Below are positions 61,195 to 64,000 of a stretch of 64,000 bases of DNA, in pieces (position 1 is the stretch's first letter; each line of letters opens with the position of its first letter). The translations under genes were made by a program, and so were the position numbers. The notes beneath the pieces were generated by a model. The model made no database searches. It saw nothing but the letters and a program-made list of their open reading frames with translations, and had not been told where the DNA came from. Source of the DNA: Sphingopyxis macrogoltabida (GTDB taxonomy: Bacteria; Pseudomonadota; Alphaproteobacteria; Sphingomonadales; Sphingomonadaceae); the NCBI GenBank assembly GCA_003241685.1, contig QFPJ01000003.1, positions 1 to 64,000 of the forward strand. Direction: 5' to 3'.

Positions 61195-61836
61195 ATGGAT
61201 CAACCGCGATCATCGACGGATGCCGACGGCGAAGGCGGCGCGGCGCGCGACAAGACCCCGCGGACCGAACGCGGCCGTCGGACGCTGCGCAAGCTGCTCG
61301 ACGCGGCGGCGGTCGAATTCGGCGAGCGCGGCTTCCACGACGCGTCGATCAGCGGGATCACCCGTCGCGCCGGCACCGCGCTGGGCAGTTTCTACACCTA
61401 TTTCGATTCGAAAGAGGAAATCTTTCAGGCGCTCGTCCGCTATATGAGCGAACAGCTCCGCGATCATGTGACCCCGCGCGTCCAGGCGGCGGCGGACGCG
61501 ATTGCGGCGGAACATATCGGTCTTGAATCCTATCTGGGCTTCGTGCGCGACCATAAGGAAATCTATCGCATCATCGACGAGGCCGAGTTCGTCGATTACG
61601 CCAGCTATCGCCGCCATTATGAAACGACGGTCGAGCGCATCCGCCAGCGGCTTGCCGCGGGAGTCGCGCGCGGCGACATCCGTCCCGACGCGGACGAGGT
61701 ACACGCGTGGGCAATCGCGGGCATGAACGTGTTTCTCGGGATGCGCTACGGCCTGTGGGACGCCGACAGCGACATTGCGGCGATCGCGGGCGCCGCCAAC
61801 GACCTGCTCGCGAACGGGCTCGCCAAGCGGGATTGA
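61195..61836 (+). CDS. TetR-family transcriptional regulator
   Basis: 213 residues from the ATG at 61195 (GGAAGA upstream). The N-terminal helix-turn-helix is FGERGFHDASISGITRRAG followed by LGSFYTYFDSKEEIFQAL. The C-terminal ligand and dimer domain contains HKEIYRIIDEAEFVDYASYR, similar to regulators of acyl-CoA or aromatic metabolism. It probably represses the divergent TonB receptor through the palindrome at 61055-61070, and may respond to the receptor's substrate or a metabolite of it. Confidence 0.9.
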   Translation: MDQPRSSTDADGEGGAARDKTPRTERGRRTLRKLLDAAAVEFGERGFHDASISGITRRAGTALGSFYTYFDSKEEIFQALVRYMSEQLRDHVTPRVQAAADAIAAEHIGLESYLGFVRDHKEIYRIIDEAEFVDYASYRRHYETTVERIRQRLAAGVARGDIRPDADEVHAWAIAGMNVFLGMRYGLWDADSDIAAIAGAANDLLANGLAKRD

Positions 61837-61845
61837 GGGGCGGCG

Positions 61846-62448
61846 TCAGCGCCCGCGCGAGATCAGGAAAATCGCATGTTCCGCGCGCCAGGTCGCGGCG
61901 GCGTCGCTCGTCGGCTTGTCGCCCGACAGATACCAGGCCCGCTCGACCCCGATGCCCTTCTCGCGCACCAGGTCGCGAAAGTCGCTGACCGTCACATGGT
62001 GAATGTTCGGCGTTTCATACCAGGCGACGGGCAGCAGCCGGGTCACCGGCATCCGCCCGCCCCACAAGAGCGCCAGCCGGATGCGCCAATGCGCGAAATT
62101 GGGAAAGCTGACGAAGGCGCGCGGCGCGATGCGCAGCAGTTCGTCGATAACCCGGTCGGGCCGGTGCGACGTCTGCAGGGTCTGCGACAGGATCGCGATG
62201 TCGAAACTGTCGTCGGGATAATCGGCGATGTCGCGTTCCGCGTCGCCCTGAACCACTGCAAGGCCGCGCTCCATCGCGGCGGCGACATTGGCCGGATCGA
62301 TTTCCAGTCCGCGCACGTCGGTCTGTTTCGTTTCGCGCAGCGCCGCCATCAGCGTTCCGTCGCCGCAGCCGATGTCGAGCACCCGCGCGCCGACCGGCAC
62401 CTGCGCCGCGATCAGCGCCAGGTCGGGACGAAGCGACGGAGCGTTCAT
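61846..62448 (-). CDS. metW: Methionine biosynthesis protein MetW
   Basis: 200 residues. A class I methyltransferase-like fold with SAM motif VLDIGCGDGTLMAAL (about residues 23-37), GLEIDPANV and SFDIAILSQTLQ. MetW is required with MetX for homoserine acylation in some proteobacteria. The four-base overlap with metX (62445-62448) matches the conserved metX-metW pair. WYETPNIHHVTVSDFRDLV is the family's C-terminal signature. Confidence 0.93.
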   Translation of the reverse strand: MNAPSLRPDLALIAAQVPVGARVLDIGCGDGTLMAALRETKQTDVRGLEIDPANVAAAMERGLAVVQGDAERDIADYPDDSFDIAILSQTLQTSHRPDRVIDELLRIAPRAFVSFPNFAHWRIRLALLWGGRMPVTRLLPVAWYETPNIHHVTVSDFRDLVREKGIGVERAWYLSGDKPTSDAAATWRAEHAIFLISRGR

Positions 62449-63563
62449 CGGCCCGCCTCGATAAAGCCGGCGATCAGCCGCCACATTTCGGGCGAATCGA
62501 GCAGAAAGGCGTCGTGGCCGAAGGGACTCGACAGTTCGACGAAGCTGGCCTGCGCCCCGGCGCCGTGCAGCGCCTGGACGATCCGGCGCGATTCGGACGT
62601 CGGATACAGCCAGTCGGAATCGAAGCTGACCAGCCCGAATCGCACCGGCGAATGGCGAAAGGCATCGGCCAACCGCCCGCCATGGGGGTCGGCCAGATCG
62701 AAATAATCCATCGCCCGGGTGATATAGAGGTAGGAATTGGCGTCGAACCGATCGACGAAGCTGATCCCCTGATGCCGCAGATAGGATTCGATCTGGAAAT
62801 CGGCCTCGAAGCCGAAGGTCTTGGCCTCGCGGTCCTGCAACTGGCGGCCGAATTTTTCCGTCAGCCCGGCTTCGGACAAATAGGTGATATGGGCGGCCAT
62901 GCGCGCGACCGACAGCCCCTTTACCGGAACCCGGCCGCTCGCATAATAATCGCCGCCCTGCCAGTCGGGGTCGGCCATGATCGCCTGCCGCCCGACTTCG
63001 TGGAAGGCGATATTCTGGGCCGAATGGCGCGCCGCCGATGCAATGATCATGGCGCGGTCGACGCGGTGCGGATATTGGGCGGCCCAGGCCAGCGCCTGCA
63101 TCCCGCCCATCGATCCGCCGATGACGGCGTGCAGCCGATCGATGCCGAGCGCGTCGAGCAGCATGGCCTGCGCGCGCACCATGTCGCCGATCGTCACCAC
63201 CGGAAAGCGCATCGCAAAGGCCTGGCCGGTCGCCGGATCGATGCTGGCCGGACCGATCGACCCCAGGCAGCTGCCGATGACATTGGCACAGATGACATGA
63301 TAGCGATCGGTATCGATCACCCCGCCGGGACGGACTACCTTGCTCCACCAGCCCGGTTTGCCGGTCACGGGATGCGTCGACGCCACATATTGGTCCATCG
63401 TCAGCGCGTGGCATATCAATATGGCATTGTCGCGCGCGGCGTTGAGCGGGCCATAGGATTCAAAGGCGATCGTCGGTTTCGCGAGTTCCGCCCCGCTGTC
63501 GAGGACAAGCGGCGAATCGAGTTCGATATGATTGTGCCGGTCGGATTGCAGACGGGTCGCCAT
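62445..63563 (-). CDS. metX: Homoserine O-acyltransferase
   Basis: 372 residues. It acylates homoserine (acetyl or succinyl) in methionine synthesis. The alpha/beta-hydrolase triad is Ser151 in AVIGGSMGGMQAL, Asp317 in FDSDWLYP and His350 in FGHDAFL. MetX-type sequence also shows NVIGSCLGSIGPASIDP. The acyl donor specificity is not settled by these motifs. The ATG at 63563 has no ribosome site within reach and a probable promoter ends only eight bases upstream, so the message may be leaderless. Confidence 0.94.
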   Translation of the reverse strand: MATRLQSDRHNHIELDSPLVLDSGAELAKPTIAFESYGPLNAARDNAILICHALTMDQYVASTHPVTGKPGWWSKVVRPGGVIDTDRYHVICANVIGSCLGSIGPASIDPATGQAFAMRFPVVTIGDMVRAQAMLLDALGIDRLHAVIGGSMGGMQALAWAAQYPHRVDRAMIIASAARHSAQNIAFHEVGRQAIMADPDWQGGDYYASGRVPVKGLSVARMAAHITYLSEAGLTEKFGRQLQDREAKTFGFEADFQIESYLRHQGISFVDRFDANSYLYITRAMDYFDLADPHGGRLADAFRHSPVRFGLVSFDSDWLYPTSESRRIVQALHGAGAQASFVELSSPFGHDAFLLDSPEMWRLIAGFIEAGR

Positions 63564-63571
63564 GATGCGCG

Positions 63572-63600
63572 GGGCTAGGCGGGCGGGCGGGGCCTGTCAA
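63572..63600 (-). promoter_or_regulatory. Candidate promoter of metX, close to the start codon
   Basis: On the minus strand, TTGACA (63600-63595) and TAGCCC (63577-63572) are 17 bases apart. The -10 is weak, but the -35 is perfect. Transcription would begin at or within a few bases of the metX ATG at 63563. Confidence 0.4.
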
Positions 63601-63640
63601 CGTGCTGGACTTGGGCCGTCCAGCCGCTAAACGGCGCGCC

Positions 63641-64000
63641 ATGACCGACACGATCCAGACCCTGACGCCCAAGCCGTGGATCAGCGGCATCGCGCCCTAT
63701 GTTCCCGGCAAATCGGCGGGGGCGGATGGGCGCCCGCTGATCAAGCTCAGCGCCAATGAGAACCCGCTGGGCACCGGGGAAAAGGCGCGCGCGGCGTTCC
63801 GCGCGGCGCAGGCCGACGCCGACGCCCTGTCGCGCTATCCCGACCCCGGCGCCGCGGCGCTGCGCGAGGCGATCGCGGTGAAATATGGCCTCGATCCCGC
63901 GCGCGTGATCTGTGGCAACGGGTCGGACGAGCTGCTGCATCTGGCGGCGGGCACCTATGCCGGACCGGGCGACGAGATATTATATGTCCGCTATGGCTTC
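63641..64000 (+). CDS. hisC: Histidinol-phosphate aminotransferase, 5' part
   Basis: 120 codons seen from the ATG at 63641 to the window edge. It is a PLP-dependent enzyme that makes histidinol phosphate in histidine synthesis. The N terminus TPKPWISGIAPYVPGKSAG, the substrate motif LIKLSANENPLG, then RYPDPGAAALREAIA and VICGNGSDELLHL identify HisC. The catalytic lysine would lie beyond the window. It is divergent from metX, with 77 bases between. Confidence 0.93.
   Translation, partial: MTDTIQTLTPKPWISGIAPYVPGKSAGADGRPLIKLSANENPLGTGEKARAAFRAAQADADALSRYPDPGAAALREAIAVKYGLDPARVICGNGSDELLHLAAGTYAGPGDEILYVRYGF

Noticed and set aside
63564..63640. SAM-II type riboswitch before metX
   Set aside because: Only 77 bases are available and the pseudoknot-forming motifs are absent; the stretch looks like a promoter.
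1..64000. tRNA, rRNA, insertion sequences, prophage or genomic island
   Set aside because: No cloverleaf-like segment, transposase or integrase motif, or terminal inverted repeat was seen, and gene content is that of a stable core chromosome.

Overview
The window is GC-rich, gene-dense chromosomal DNA from an alphaproteobacterium, most likely a sphingomonad (Sphingomonas/Sphingopyxis type). The evidence is the conserved origin-proximal gene order ppsR-maf-aroE-coaE-dnaQ on one side and hemE-hemJ-rho on the other, the mnmE-mnmG-rsmG-parA-parB block, DUF1489 and DUF1491 proteins, an alphaproteobacterial Mic60-like gene behind hemC-hemD, and several TonB-dependent receptors. I see no rRNA, tRNA, CRISPR array, insertion sequence or prophage.

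Layout. 1-13 kb: a cut amidohydrolase, a lipoprotein-type subtilisin autotransporter, a HAD phosphatase overlapping dapD, a DUF3857/transglutaminase protein divergent from a TonB-dependent receptor with a Fur-like box between them, gpmA divergent from an Hsp20 gene, and a minus-strand run (DUF4136 lipoprotein, M14 carboxypeptidase, GNAT). 13-19.2 kb: a long minus-strand run (SleB-type hydrolase, DUF1491, ptsN, hpf, dnaQ, coaE, aroE, maf, ppsR). 19.2-19.5 kb: the probable chromosomal origin, with DnaA boxes and an AT-rich stretch. 19.5-23.2 kb: hemE, hemJ, rho (with a structured leader) and a TerC-family gene. 23.3-26.4 kb: DUF1489, a membrane-anchored glutamate-synthase-like protein, an NTF2-like protein and a dienelactone hydrolase. 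26.5-32.5 kb: DUF6489, mnmE (apparently starting at CTG), mnmG, rsmG, parA and parB, with three parS sites inside or between these genes.

32.8-38.5 kb: a probable surface-appendage locus with a DUF4402 secreted subunit, its own terminator, a PapD-like chaperone, a large usher-like outer-membrane protein and a diguanylate cyclase. This is the least conventional system in the window. 38.5-42.3 kb: an FAD oxidoreductase, a GtrA protein and a GT-C-like membrane protein, suggesting lipid-linked sugar transfer. 42.3-46.4 kb: msrB, a CYP153-like P450 and an ABC exporter pair. 46.5-56.1 kb: queG, a small lipoprotein, an EI24 membrane protein, a PfkB kinase, a polysaccharide flippase, gpsA, tsaD, hemC, hemD and a Mic60-like gene. 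56.1-64 kb: glutaryl-CoA dehydrogenase with a class III CoA-transferase, a TonB receptor divergent from a TetR regulator, metW-metX, and the start of hisC.

The core of the window is replication and segregation: oriC at about 19.3 kb and parS/parAB 9-13 kb away, surrounded by housekeeping genes for heme, CoA, shikimate, tRNA modification and stationary-phase ribosome control. Heme genes occur in two places, hemE/hemJ beside oriC and hemC/hemD further along. Many genes are joined by four-base ATGA overlaps, implying translational coupling. All functional names are assigned from recognised motifs and gene order; no database search was run.
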